A program made the translations under genes and the position numbers. Below, piece after piece: positions 6,775-14,240 of a DNA stretch of 20,625 nt. Source of the stretch: JACPWY01 sp964603655 (GTDB lineage Bacteria > Bdellovibrionota > FAC87 > UBA2466). The stretch lies in contig CAZRVZ010000075.1 in NCBI GenBank assembly GCA_964603655.1, positions 1-20,625 of the forward strand. Direction: 5' to 3'. Under the pieces are notes generated by a model, which did no database searches, was not told where the DNA came from, and saw only the letters and a program-made list of their open reading frames with translations. How positions within the stretch are numbered: the stretch's first letter is position 1; each line of letters starts with the position of its first letter.

Positions 6775-9402
6775 ATGAACCTGAATCAATTCACAGTGAA
6801 GGCCCAAGAGGCCGTCGTCGATGCGCAGGCCGCGGCGGTAAAGAAGAACCATCAGAGCGTGGAGCCCGAGCACCTTGCCGCCTCTCTGCTGGGCGATCCT
6901 CAGGGTCTGATTCACCAGTGCCTGGATAAATCCGGTGCGCCAACTCAGTTAATAATAAAGGATCTCGACCAGCTCGTATCTTCGCGCCCAAGGGTTGAAG
7001 GTGATTTTCAATGTTATCTGTCGAACGTGCTGAAAAAATTGCTGATTCAGGCGGAGGTCGAGAGCAAGAATCTCAAAGATGATTTCGTCAGCACCGAACA
7101 CCTTTGGCTTTCCTACTACGACCTAAAAGACGGCAAGGTCACTGACACATTTCGCAACCACAAATTGACCAAGAATTCGTTTCTCGAGGCTCTGGCCAAA
7201 ATCCGCGGAAACCAGCGGGTCACCGACCAGAACCCCGAGGAAAAGTACCAGGCGCTCGAAAGGTATACCCGCGATCTCACCCAGGCCGCTTCCAATGGAC
7301 GACTCGATCCGGTCATTGGCAGAGATACCGAAATTCGGCGAGTGATTCAGGTGCTTTCGCGCCGAACCAAGAATAATCCCGTATTGATTGGCGATCCCGG
7401 CGTCGGCAAAACGGCCATCGTCGAGGGGTTGGCCAGCCGCATGGTGTCGGGCGATGTCCCGGAAAGCCTTAAGAATAAGCGACTCCTATCGCTCGACCTC
7501 GGTGCGCTCGTTGCCGGTGCCAAGTACCGCGGCGAGTTCGAGGATCGCCTAAAGGCCGTGCTCAAAGAAGTCACATCCGCCCAGGGCAACATCGTCCTAT
7601 TCATTGATGAATTGCACACAATGGTAGGCGCGGGAAAAGCCGAAGGCAGCCTCGATGCCTCAAACATGCTCAAACCGGCTCTGGCGCGCGGAGAGCTGCG
7701 TTGCATCGGAGCCACTACACTCGACGAATACCGGATGCATATTGAAAAAGACTCGGCCCTCGAACGTCGGTTTCAACAGATCTACGTCGGCGAACCGAGC
7801 GTCGAGTCTACGGTGTCAATCTTGCGAGGCCTCAAGGAAAAATACGAGGTGCACCACGGAGTACGCATTCAAGACAGCGCCATCATTGCGGCGGCGAAGC
7901 TGTCGAATCGTTACATCACCAATCGGCAACTTCCCGATAAGGCTATCGATCTCATCGACGAGGCGGCCAGCAAATTACGCATCGAAATAGACTCTCTACC
8001 CACGCCCATTGATGAAATCGAGCGCAAAGTGATTCAGCTTAGCATCGAGCTGGCCGCACTCAAGAAGGAGACCGACGCCGACTCGGCGGCTCGCCGCGAA
8101 GTGATTGATCGCGAGATCGCAGACCTTCGCCAAAAGGCAGGGTGCATGAAAGATGAGTGGAAGGCGGAAAAGGCGGTCATCGGCAAAATTTCCACGCTCA
8201 AGGAACAGATTGAAACGACGCGCCTGTCAGCGGAGCGGGCCGAACGCGATGGAAATCTGGAAAAGGCGGCCGAGCTCAAGTATGGCATGCTCGCGCAACT
8301 GCAAAAGCGGCTAGACACCGCCCAGACCGACGGTGACAAGGGCTCGCGCGCCACCCGGTGGCTGAAGCAGGAGGTGGATGCCGAGGATATCGCAGAAGTT
8401 GTCGCCAAATGGACTGGAATTCCGATAACCAAGATGCTTGAATCGGAAAAACAAAAACTGCTGCGCATCGAGGAGGTGCTTCACAGCCGGGTCGTGGGTC
8501 AAAATCTTGCTATCAAAGCTATTGGAAATGCCGTTCGCAGAAGCTCGGCCGGACTGAACGACCCCAAAAAACCCATCGGCAGTTTTTTGTTTTTGGGCCC
8601 CACCGGCGTCGGAAAGACCGAAACGGCAAAGGCACTAGCCGATTTTCTGTTCGACGATGAGTCGAACATGGTCCGTATCGATATGAGCGAATTCATGGAG
8701 AAGCACTCCGTTTCCAGACTCATCGGCGCCCCGCCCGGATATGTGGGCTATGAAGAAGGCGGCGTACTCACCGAGGCCGTGAGGCGGCGTCCCTATTCGG
8801 TCATTTTATTCGACGAGGTGGAAAAAGCCCATCATGATGTATTTAATATCCTATTGCAGGTTCTAGACGACGGCCGATTGACCTCGGGGCAGGGACAGCA
8901 AGTCGATTTTAAAAATACGATCATCATCCTCACCTCCAATCTCGGAACCCAGCACATTCAGGAGGGAGGAGAAGAACGGGGAGAGACGGGGGGGGGCGAT
9001 AGCGTGCGAGAGCGCGTGATGAGTGAGGTTCGCGCCCATTTCAGGCCGGAACTTCTCAACCGTCTCGACGACATTATCATCTTCAGCCCACTGACTGAGG
9101 CCGATCTCACGACGATCGTAGACATCCAGCTCGAGGGGGTAAAACAGTTGCTAGAGGCTAAAAACCTCAGTATGGTTGTGGACCTAAAGGCGAAGGGGTG
9201 GCTCGCGAAACGCGGTTATGACCCGGTATTTGGGGCCCGCCCGCTCAAGCGATTGATTACGGAAAGTATCTTGAACCCACTGGCCCAAAAAATTCTCGAG
9301 GGGGAGTTCAAAGATGGCGACTGCGTACATTTCACCGCCGATACCTCTGGGGTCACCTTTTCCAAGGCTGTGACCGAGAAGAAACGCGCCGCCAACAAAT
9401 AA
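6775..9402 (+). CDS. clpB: ATP-dependent disaggregase ClpB
   Basis: ClpB is a cytoplasmic hexameric AAA+ machine that pulls proteins out of aggregates together with DnaK. The 875-residue protein has the family layout. The N domain (about 1-145) is a double Clp repeat. The first AAA+ domain has Walker A GDPGVGKT at 206-213, Walker B VLFIDELHTMVG and GRDTEIRR ahead of it. The coiled-coil middle domain (about 410-530, with many charged heptads) marks ClpB rather than ClpA or ClpC. The second AAA+ domain has Walker A GPTGVGKT at 608-615, Walker B VILFDEVEKAH and sensor-2 FGARPLKR. There is no ClpP-binding loop. A run of nine G (8988-8996) encodes a glycine patch in a variable stretch before FRPELLNRLDD. 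The gene heads a plus-strand unit with htrA 23 bases downstream. Confidence 0.97.
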   Translation: MNLNQFTVKAQEAVVDAQAAAVKKNHQSVEPEHLAASLLGDPQGLIHQCLDKSGAPTQLIIKDLDQLVSSRPRVEGDFQCYLSNVLKKLLIQAEVESKNLKDDFVSTEHLWLSYYDLKDGKVTDTFRNHKLTKNSFLEALAKIRGNQRVTDQNPEEKYQALERYTRDLTQAASNGRLDPVIGRDTEIRRVIQVLSRRTKNNPVLIGDPGVGKTAIVEGLASRMVSGDVPESLKNKRLLSLDLGALVAGAKYRGEFEDRLKAVLKEVTSAQGNIVLFIDELHTMVGAGKAEGSLDASNMLKPALARGELRCIGATTLDEYRMHIEKDSALERRFQQIYVGEPSVESTVSILRGLKEKYEVHHGVRIQDSAIIAAAKLSNRYITNRQLPDKAIDLIDEAASKLRIEIDSLPTPIDEIERKVIQLSIELAALKKETDADSAARREVIDREIADLRQKAGCMKDEWKAEKAVIGKISTLKEQIETTRLSAERAERDGNLEKAAELKYGMLAQLQKRLDTAQTDGDKGSRATRWLKQEVDAEDIAEVVAKWTGIPITKMLESEKQKLLRIEEVLHSRVVGQNLAIKAIGNAVRRSSAGLNDPKKPIGSFLFLGPTGVGKTETAKALADFLFDDESNMVRIDMSEFMEKHSVSRLIGAPPGYVGYEEGGVLTEAVRRRPYSVILFDEVEKAHHDVFNILLQVLDDGRLTSGQGQQVDFKNTIIILTSNLGTQHIQEGGEERGETGGGDSVRERVMSEVRAHFRPELLNRLDDIIIFSPLTEADLTTIVDIQLEGVKQLLEAKNLSMVVDLKAKGWLAKRGYDPVFGARPLKRLITESILNPLAQKILEGEFKDGDCVHFTADTSGVTFSKAVTEKKRAANK

Positions 9403-9425
9403 ATAATTCCAAGCAGGAAACACCC

Positions 9426-10991
9426 ATGAATGACACTCCTCCCTCTCAACTCGAAAGTATTTTAAAAAAGCGATTTAAGAAGACCCTGGCATACGGCCTG
9501 GTATCCGTTTGTGCAGTACTTTTATCGGTGGGAGTTTACGGCGGCCTTCAGGTTTTCACCAAAAACCAGGCCCTAAATCCGGCCGAGGCCGAAGTGAAAC
9601 CCGCCTTAAATGGAGATGGCGGCCTTTCAACTCTTAAAAAAAGTTCGGAAAGTTTTCGCGCCATTGCAAAATTAGTCGGACCGGCGGTGGTGAACATCAA
9701 AGCCACCAAAGGGAGCGCGAAACCCAAGGTGGCGCCGAGGGGCCGCAGAAATCAACGCCAGAAGCCCCAACCGAACGAAGACGAGAGCCCGTTTCATGGG
9801 GGTGATCCGTTCTTCGATTTTTTCGAGCGATTCGGCGCCCCAATGCCGTTTCCACAGGAGCAGACCCCCCAGACATCCTTGGGTTCGGGCATCGTTATCG
9901 ATAAAAAAGGACACGTGGTAACCAATAATCACGTCGTCGATGGCGCGACCGAAATATACGTCATGCTCTCCGATGAAAAAACCGAGCTGAAAGCTAAGGT
10001 TGTGGGAACCGACCCGAAAACCGATCTCGCGGTCCTAAAGGTGCAATCAGAAAAGGAGTTACCCAGTGTTGAATGGGCCGATTCGGATGCGGTCGAGGTG
10101 GGTGATTGGGCTATTGCGATCGGAAGCCCCTTTGCGCTCGGCCAGAGTGTTACGGTCGGTATCGTGTCCGCCAAAGGCAGAAGCTCGCAAAGCCTCACTG
10201 GAGCTGAATATGGAGGAGATCTCATCCAGACCGACGCGGCCATTAACCCCGGAAATTCGGGAGGCCCCCTGGTCACGATGGAAGGCAAGGTCATGGGGGT
10301 CAACACGGCCATCTACACGCGTTCAGGCGGGTACATGGGAATCGGATTTGCCATTCCCAGTAATACGGCAAAGGAAATCTCCGCCAAACTTATTACCGAC
10401 GGAAAAATAATTCGGGGGTGGTTGGGTGTTTACATTCAGCCGCTCGACAAGGAGCTCGCCAAGGAGCTCGATCTCAAAGAGGGCGTGGGTGTGCACGAGG
10501 TTATCGAGGACAGCCCTGCAGCCAAGGTGGGCATTCGCGCGGGTGATGTCATCGTCGAGGTCGATGGAAAGAGTGTTAAGGAGACGACCCAGCTCCAGAA
10601 ATTCATCAGCTCTTTTAAACCCGGCGATTCAGTGAAGCTTAAGGTGGTTTCGTATACCGACAAGAAGGCCCGTACCGTATCCGTTAAAATCGGTGATGTA
10701 CCCGACGCCGAGCCTCAGGCGAAAGGCGGCAAGACCGAAGAGGGCGCGCCCGACAAAATTGGACTCGTCCTTTCCAAGACCAAGGATGGATTGGTCGTGG
10801 AAGCGATCCAGCCAGGATCGATGGCAGATCAGGTGGGACTCGAACAAGGTGATATTTTGGTACGCGTCAATCGCAAAGAGGTGTCGACTGTTGACGCCTA
10901 CAAAAAGATTGTCGATTCCTCCAAACGCCTTTACCTTGAAGTCAAACGGCGCGGACGGACACTTTTTTATCAGTTCGTGCTGCCAGAATAA
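9426..10991 (+). CDS. HtrA/DegP-family periplasmic serine protease, membrane-anchored, two PDZ domains
   Basis: HtrA proteases degrade or refold damaged envelope proteins in the periplasm. The 521-residue product starts with a charged N terminus and one hydrophobic stretch (about residues 20-44), an anchor or signal segment with no obvious cleavage site. A basic, disordered linker follows (about 98-120, many Lys/Arg/Pro). The trypsin-like domain has the triad His169 (TNNHVVDGA), Asp200 (KTDLAVLKV) and Ser278 (NPGNSGGPL). Their spacing closely follows E. coli DegP. PDZ1 covers about 325-405 (GVGVHEVIEDSPAAKVGI) and PDZ2 about 435-515 (GLVVEAIQPGSMADQVGL). AGGAAA-type ribosome site AGGAAA lies 5 bases before the ATG. 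It sits 23 bases after clpB and 12 before the sugar kinase, so cytoplasmic and envelope protein quality control appear co-transcribed. DegP, DegQ or DegS orthology cannot be fixed. Confidence 0.95.
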   Translation: MNDTPPSQLESILKKRFKKTLAYGLVSVCAVLLSVGVYGGLQVFTKNQALNPAEAEVKPALNGDGGLSTLKKSSESFRAIAKLVGPAVVNIKATKGSAKPKVAPRGRRNQRQKPQPNEDESPFHGGDPFFDFFERFGAPMPFPQEQTPQTSLGSGIVIDKKGHVVTNNHVVDGATEIYVMLSDEKTELKAKVVGTDPKTDLAVLKVQSEKELPSVEWADSDAVEVGDWAIAIGSPFALGQSVTVGIVSAKGRSSQSLTGAEYGGDLIQTDAAINPGNSGGPLVTMEGKVMGVNTAIYTRSGGYMGIGFAIPSNTAKEISAKLITDGKIIRGWLGVYIQPLDKELAKELDLKEGVGVHEVIEDSPAAKVGIRAGDVIVEVDGKSVKETTQLQKFISSFKPGDSVKLKVVSYTDKKARTVSVKIGDVPDAEPQAKGGKTEEGAPDKIGLVLSKTKDGLVVEAIQPGSMADQVGLEQGDILVRVNRKEVSTVDAYKKIVDSSKRLYLEVKRRGRTLFYQFVLPE

Positions 10992-11003
10992 AGGATACAC
11001 TAG

Positions 11004-11921
11004 GTGGCACCTATCGTTTGTCTAGGCTCGATGGCCTTTGACTCTATCGAAACTCCCTTTGGAAAAGCCGGGAAGATTCTGGGCGGTTCGGCAAATTACT
11101 TCTCGCTAGCCGCGAGTTATTTTACCCCCGTTCAATGCGTCAGTATCGTTGGCGAGGATTACCCGCTCGATCATCTCGAACTGCTCAAATCCAGAGGCAT
11201 CGACATTAGTGGAATCAAACAGGAATCTGGAAAAACGTTTCACTGGTCCGGTCGCTACGGTTACGACATGAACCAGGCACACACGCTGGAAACTTGCTTA
11301 AACGTCCTTGAAAAATTTGAGGCCGACGTGCCCAAGGCGTTTCAGTCCAGTCCGTTTCTGTTTCTCGGCAACAGCATTCCGAGTCTTCAGCTAAAAGTAC
11401 TGGCACAGATCAAGGCACCGAAGTTCATTGCCATAGATACGATGAACCTGTGGATTGAGAACTCGCGCGACACCTTGATTGAGGCGATTGGAAAGTGCCA
11501 TGCCTTGATCATCAACGAAGCCGAGGTTCGCCAACTCACGCAGGTTTACAATTTGGTGCAGGCCGCTCGTATCGTGCGCAATTGGGGGCCCCAAATACTC
11601 GTAGTAAAACGCGGAGAGTACGGCGCCGTTTTGTTCGATCATGGCGAGCCGTTTTCAGCTCCCGGGCTTCCGCTGTCAGAGGTGAAGGACCCCACAGGTG
11701 CCGGTGACAGTTTTGCGGGTGGGTTTATGGGTTACCTTGCCGCACAGGGAAATTATTCGATTTCGCGTTACGATCTGCGTAAAGCGGTGGTTTATGGATG
11801 CGTCATGGCGTCTTTTACGGTTCAAGACTTTGGGTTCACTGAGCTCCTAAATGCCAAAAAAGAACAGCTGGCACAAAGGTACCAGCGATTTGTCGAGCTG
11901 ACCCAGTTCCACATCGAATGA
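11004..11921 (+). CDS. PfkB/ribokinase-family carbohydrate or nucleoside kinase
   Basis: PfkB-family enzymes phosphorylate sugars, nucleosides or similar alcohols with ATP in the cytoplasm. The 305-residue product has the family's first glycine motif as GGSANYFSLAASYF (about residues 29-42), the small-domain segment SIVGEDYP, the ATP-site strand ILVVKRGEYGAVLF, and the signature DPTGAGDSFAGGFMGYLA, whose Asp in GAGD is the catalytic base. The start is GTG at 11004, with AAAGGA about 9 bases upstream and 12 bases after the htrA stop. The substrate is not evident: the N-terminal substrate lid (IETPFGKAGKILGGS) does not clearly match ribokinase, fructokinase or adenosine kinase. Its place between htrA and the FYDLN gene suggests a conserved neighbourhood rather than a sugar-use operon, as no transporter or other catabolic gene is near. 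Confidence 0.9.
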   Translation: MAPIVCLGSMAFDSIETPFGKAGKILGGSANYFSLAASYFTPVQCVSIVGEDYPLDHLELLKSRGIDISGIKQESGKTFHWSGRYGYDMNQAHTLETCLNVLEKFEADVPKAFQSSPFLFLGNSIPSLQLKVLAQIKAPKFIAIDTMNLWIENSRDTLIEAIGKCHALIINEAEVRQLTQVYNLVQAARIVRNWGPQILVVKRGEYGAVLFDHGEPFSAPGLPLSEVKDPTGAGDSFAGGFMGYLAAQGNYSISRYDLRKAVVYGCVMASFTVQDFGFTELLNAKKEQLAQRYQRFVELTQFHIE

Positions 11922-11992
11922 CTTGACGGTCAAAAGTTTTGTGTTTAAGTCTGTCCCGTTCTGCCAGTTACGCAAAGGGAACTAAAGAATTC

Positions 11993-12361
11993 ATGAGCAA
12001 GAAGACAGCGACATCAAAACGCCCTGCAACGAAAGTCGTACCCAAGCCTGCGGCTAAGGCCCCCAGCCTCAAGGTGAGCCCCGGGGTTAACCTCGGAACC
12101 AAGCGATACTGCTCCCACTGCCACGCAAAATTCTATGACTTTGCAAAACCCGAAGTCGTTTGCCCTAAGTGTGAACGAGTCATCGATACCAAGGCGACAC
12201 ACACTTACCGGAGAGCCCCGGAACCTCGCAAGGCTGCCCCACCAGTTAAGGACCCCTTTGACGATGAGGCCGATGTGGTCATTGAGGATCCAGTCGAAGC
12301 TGATGATGATGTGGATGAGGAAGTTACCCAAGGCATCGACGTCGACACTGACGACGAGTAA
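11993..12361 (+). CDS. FYDLN-type acidic zinc-ribbon protein (TIGR02300-like)
   Basis: The 122-residue protein has three parts. A basic Lys/Ala/Pro-rich head covers about 1-35. A compact four-cysteine ribbon follows, Cys40-x2-Cys43 and Cys57-x2-Cys60, within LGTKRYCSHCHAKFYDFAKP. The tail from about residue 82 is very acidic and Asp/Glu-rich. The LGTKR...C..C...FYD core is the mark of the FYDLN acidic family; here the motif reads FYDFA. The family's function is not known to me; the fold suggests zinc binding, and the charged ends suggest a role in protein or nucleic-acid contacts. I chose ATG at 11993; a longer frame opening upstream at 11939 has no family match. The gap to the kinase is 71 bases. 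A large inverted repeat follows 5 bases after the stop. Confidence 0.85.
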   Translation: MSKKTATSKRPATKVVPKPAAKAPSLKVSPGVNLGTKRYCSHCHAKFYDFAKPEVVCPKCERVIDTKATHTYRRAPEPRKAAPPVKDPFDDEADVVIEDPVEADDDVDEEVTQGIDVDTDDE

Positions 12362-12366
12362 AAGGC

Positions 12367-12466
12367 TAAAAGGTGCCTATCTACTATTCAGCTGAAAAGG
12401 TAGCGGGTATCCAATGCCTAACTTACCCGCTACCTTTTCAGCTGAATAGTAGATAGGCACCTTTTA
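12367..12466. repeat. Perfect 43-bp inverted repeat, 13-14 base loop, between convergent genes
   Basis: The left arm 12367-12409 and right arm 12424-12466 are exact reverse complements over 43 bases, separated by 12410-12423. Each arm holds the 10-bp palindrome TTCAGCTGAA inside a larger imperfect palindrome (TACTATTCAGCTGAAAAGGTA). AAAAGGT begins the left arm and recurs within it. Arm ends are A-rich on one side and T-rich on the other (CACCTTTTA), so either strand's transcript could form a stem followed by U residues. It lies between the ends of the FYDLN gene and the pilus-like operon, and its last three bases are the stop codon of the 48-residue gene. It may be a bidirectional terminator, but the arms are far longer than normal, so a palindromic mobile or REP-like element is equally possible. 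Confidence 0.95.
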
Positions 12467-12610
12467 ATCCTTAAAATTGCGGCGGGTCTGTTTGCGGTAA
12501 TGGCGAATCATGAGTAGCGCGAAACCAATGACGATCGCTATCCACAATCCAAAAAAAGCCTGACGCTCCGAAATCGATCGCGCCAAATCAAGCAGATATT
12601 GGTTATTCAC
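12464..12610 (-). CDS. Small single-span membrane protein, 48 residues, end of pilus-like operon
   Basis: This is a short gene that is easy to miss. It starts at GTG 12610, overlapping the stop of the preceding gene as GTGA, and ends in TAA inside the right arm of the large inverted repeat. The product has a polar N terminus (NNQYLLDLARSISERQ), one hydrophobic span of about 17 residues (FFGLWIAIVIGFALLMI, residues 19-35) and a strongly basic tail (RHYRKQTRRNFKD). By the positive-inside rule the tail should face the cytoplasm. I do not recognise a family. The stop-start overlap, the clean membrane pattern and its place at the end of a tightly packed operon support a real gene. It may help assemble or anchor the envelope structure encoded upstream; that is inference. 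Confidence 0.6.
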   Translation of the reverse strand: MNNQYLLDLARSISERQAFFGLWIAIVIGFALLMIRHYRKQTRRNFKD

Positions 12611-13662
12611 TCGACGGTGCCCTCAATCCTGGTGCTCGAATCTGTGAAACCGGTCATCTTTACGGCCGCCAGACCTAAGACTGCCGTTCCGAGCCACCAC
12701 CATGGTTTTGCCGAGGAGTACCACCTGTTTTTCTCCTCGGTGTGTTTTTTTTCAGCAAGTACTGATGGTATTTTACCATGAATCTCAAATGGTATCCCTG
12801 TGGCCAACATTTCAGTCGCCGACTCCAAGGTTCCGGGAATGGGATCGATGAGAATCACCGTTCCGTCGCTGGCCACCTCGGCCAAACGTATCGGACCCTC
12901 ACCCCATGCGACAATTAAAGCGTCTACACCCGAACGAGCAATCAACGGGACTGTTCGCGACGGCGCAAGCACAGCCGCGTGAGCAATGACGACAACCGGT
13001 TCGCGTTCACACGTGACCCATCTTTCGAACACCCCCTTCGGTGACGTGGCTTTGAGCCAAAACGGTCCCCTGTGGGCCAGTTTCTCTCCTCTTTTCCAGA
13101 GAAATCCATTGAGGGAGATATTCATCAGCCCGTTAGAGTCGGCGAAAAAAAGATTGCACTCCCGCCAGAGTTTTTTACGAGTGGCGTCTACCTGCAATGC
13201 AACCTCTGGGTACTGAGTAAGTGCGTCCCACTCGATTGACGGCGAAAGTTCCAATCGGGGATGAATCTTAAGCGCCACATCCAACCACCAGCGCATGTTG
13301 TCCAGATCCTTGCGATGGTACGCCGCCAGCGCCAATGCCGATGACTGGACCAAAGCCGATGCGGTCCGTGTCGATGCATGCGAGTCAGTCAATCGCCCCA
13401 GGTGAAATGCCTCGCTGGCCGAAGTCGGGTTACTCCTAAAACGAATCAGTGCCGCCTCCATTTCCAAGGTTTCACTGTCACGGGTCAAAAACTGGGGGTC
13501 CAGTTCCTGCGCGGAAACTCCGCTAAACTCCTCCAGTCGCCGAATGAGTCGCTGAGAAAACGGTCGCCCGACCAATCGGTTTTGAGAAGCAGGAGGCACG
13601 ACGACAACTCCAATACGCGTGGCCTCGGCCAAAAGCCCAAAAAGCGCTAGTATCGCTAACAT
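12607..13662 (-). CDS. Unknown exported protein with C-terminal membrane segment, pilus-like operon
   Basis: The 351-residue product begins with a short hydrophobic signal (MLAILALFGLLAEA), so it is predicted to leave the cytoplasm. Near the C terminus (about 320-337) WWWLGTAVLGLAAVKMTGF looks like a membrane span, followed by a short tail. The middle is alpha-helical (about 60-150, ALVQSSALALAAYHRKDL), reminiscent of helical repeats. It is followed by NISLNGFLWKRGEKLAHRGPFWL, which loosely resembles a PEGA-type surface domain; that is a guess from pattern only. I do not recognise the family. The ATG at 13662 follows directly after the TAG of the SAF-domain gene with no gap, and the 3' end overlaps the 48-residue gene. 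A run of eight A on the coding strand (near 12745) is present but in frame. Confidence 0.8.
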   Translation of the reverse strand: MLAILALFGLLAEATRIGVVVVPPASQNRLVGRPFSQRLIRRLEEFSGVSAQELDPQFLTRDSETLEMEAALIRFRSNPTSASEAFHLGRLTDSHASTRTASALVQSSALALAAYHRKDLDNMRWWLDVALKIHPRLELSPSIEWDALTQYPEVALQVDATRKKLWRECNLFFADSNGLMNISLNGFLWKRGEKLAHRGPFWLKATSPKGVFERWVTCEREPVVVIAHAAVLAPSRTVPLIARSGVDALIVAWGEGPIRLAEVASDGTVILIDPIPGTLESATEMLATGIPFEIHGKIPSVLAEKKHTEEKNRWYSSAKPWWWLGTAVLGLAAVKMTGFTDSSTRIEGTVE

Positions 13663-14058
13663 CTAACCTTCACCCTCTTCACGGATTATCTCCATACTCC
13701 GATTTGCCCGGCCCCGTCTACCCGTACGGTTCTTTTTAGGCGTGGGCACCGCCGGTTCAAACTCAACATCGTCCAGGCGCAGTCGGTCCCCGTGAGATAG
13801 GTCATGCATGAGCCTTTTGTGCCACACCAGGTGAGCGGCCTGATCATTTAAAATCCCCGGTTCCGCATTTTCAGTAATGGGTGTGAAACTAAAATCTCTG
13901 GGGTGTAGGTAGCTCCCCCGTGGCAAATCCCTCAGTGCGACAAGGCAGCGCTGATTTCCGGATTCCGCCCGGTGGGCCAAGAAGACCTGGGCGCTCACGA
14001 GCAAACCTGAAAGAATGCTCAAAGCTACCGGAAACCAGATTCTGTAGACCCGGCTCAC
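13663..14058 (-). CDS. SAF-domain protein, CpaB/RcpC-like pilus assembly factor
   Basis: The 131-residue product has one N-terminal membrane span (about residues 7-25, WFPVALSILSGLLVSAQVFLA). A single SAF-like domain follows, recognised by RCLVALRDLPRGSYLHPRDFSFTPI, the pattern of CpaB/RcpC and flagellar FlgA. The C terminus is basic (KKNRTGRRGRANR). CpaB proteins sit in the periplasm and work with the Tad secretin. Typical CpaB is about twice this length, so this is a short version. The start is GTG at 14058, overlapping the previous stop as GTGA, with TGGAG 7 bases upstream; the longer open frame to 14163 lies inside the neighbouring gene. Its place between pseudopilin genes and an unknown exported protein fits a Tad-type structure. 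The homology call is made on motif pattern, so it is moderate. Confidence 0.68.
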   Translation of the reverse strand: MSRVYRIWFPVALSILSGLLVSAQVFLAHRAESGNQRCLVALRDLPRGSYLHPRDFSFTPITENAEPGILNDQAAHLVWHKRLMHDLSHGDRLRLDDVEFEPAVPTPKKNRTGRRGRANRSMEIIREEGEG

Positions 14059-14240
14059 GGTTTGACTCCATCGTAAACCAACCGTGTCCGATCCAAACCC
14101 TCGAGTCGCGCCTTCCAAAATTTGAGTACGCACCAATGGGCAGTGGCTGCCAGGCACGCCCACACCAGGGCCGTAAACACTGATTCGATGAGAACCCCTC
14201 CCCGGCTCGGTGCTCGCATCCCTTTAATCCCTAAGTGCAT
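14055..14240 (-). CDS. Very small TadE-like pseudopilin
   Basis: The 61-residue protein has the layout of a type IVb prepilin: a short basic leader (MHLGIKGMRAPSRG), a cleavage-type site G|GVLIES with Glu at +5, and then one hydrophobic helix (SVFTALVWACLAATAHWCVL). A charged tail of about 22 residues ends it. TadE/TadF pseudopilins are processed by the TadV peptidase and help build the Flp pilus. They usually run 130-200 residues, so this protein is essentially only the N-terminal helix. The ATG at 14240 has a strong GGGAGGTG site 7 bases upstream, although it overlaps the preceding gene by 17 bases; a second ATG at 14219 is possible. The overlap with the SAF-domain gene is GTGA. It is too short for family assignment beyond the prepilin motif. 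Confidence 0.7.
   Translation of the reverse strand: MHLGIKGMRAPSRGGVLIESVFTALVWACLAATAHWCVLKFWKARLEGLDRTRLVYDGVKP

Noticed and set aside
8034..8468. 144-codon minus-strand frame inside clpB
   Set aside because: Ser/Arg-rich antisense shadow of the ClpB middle domain.
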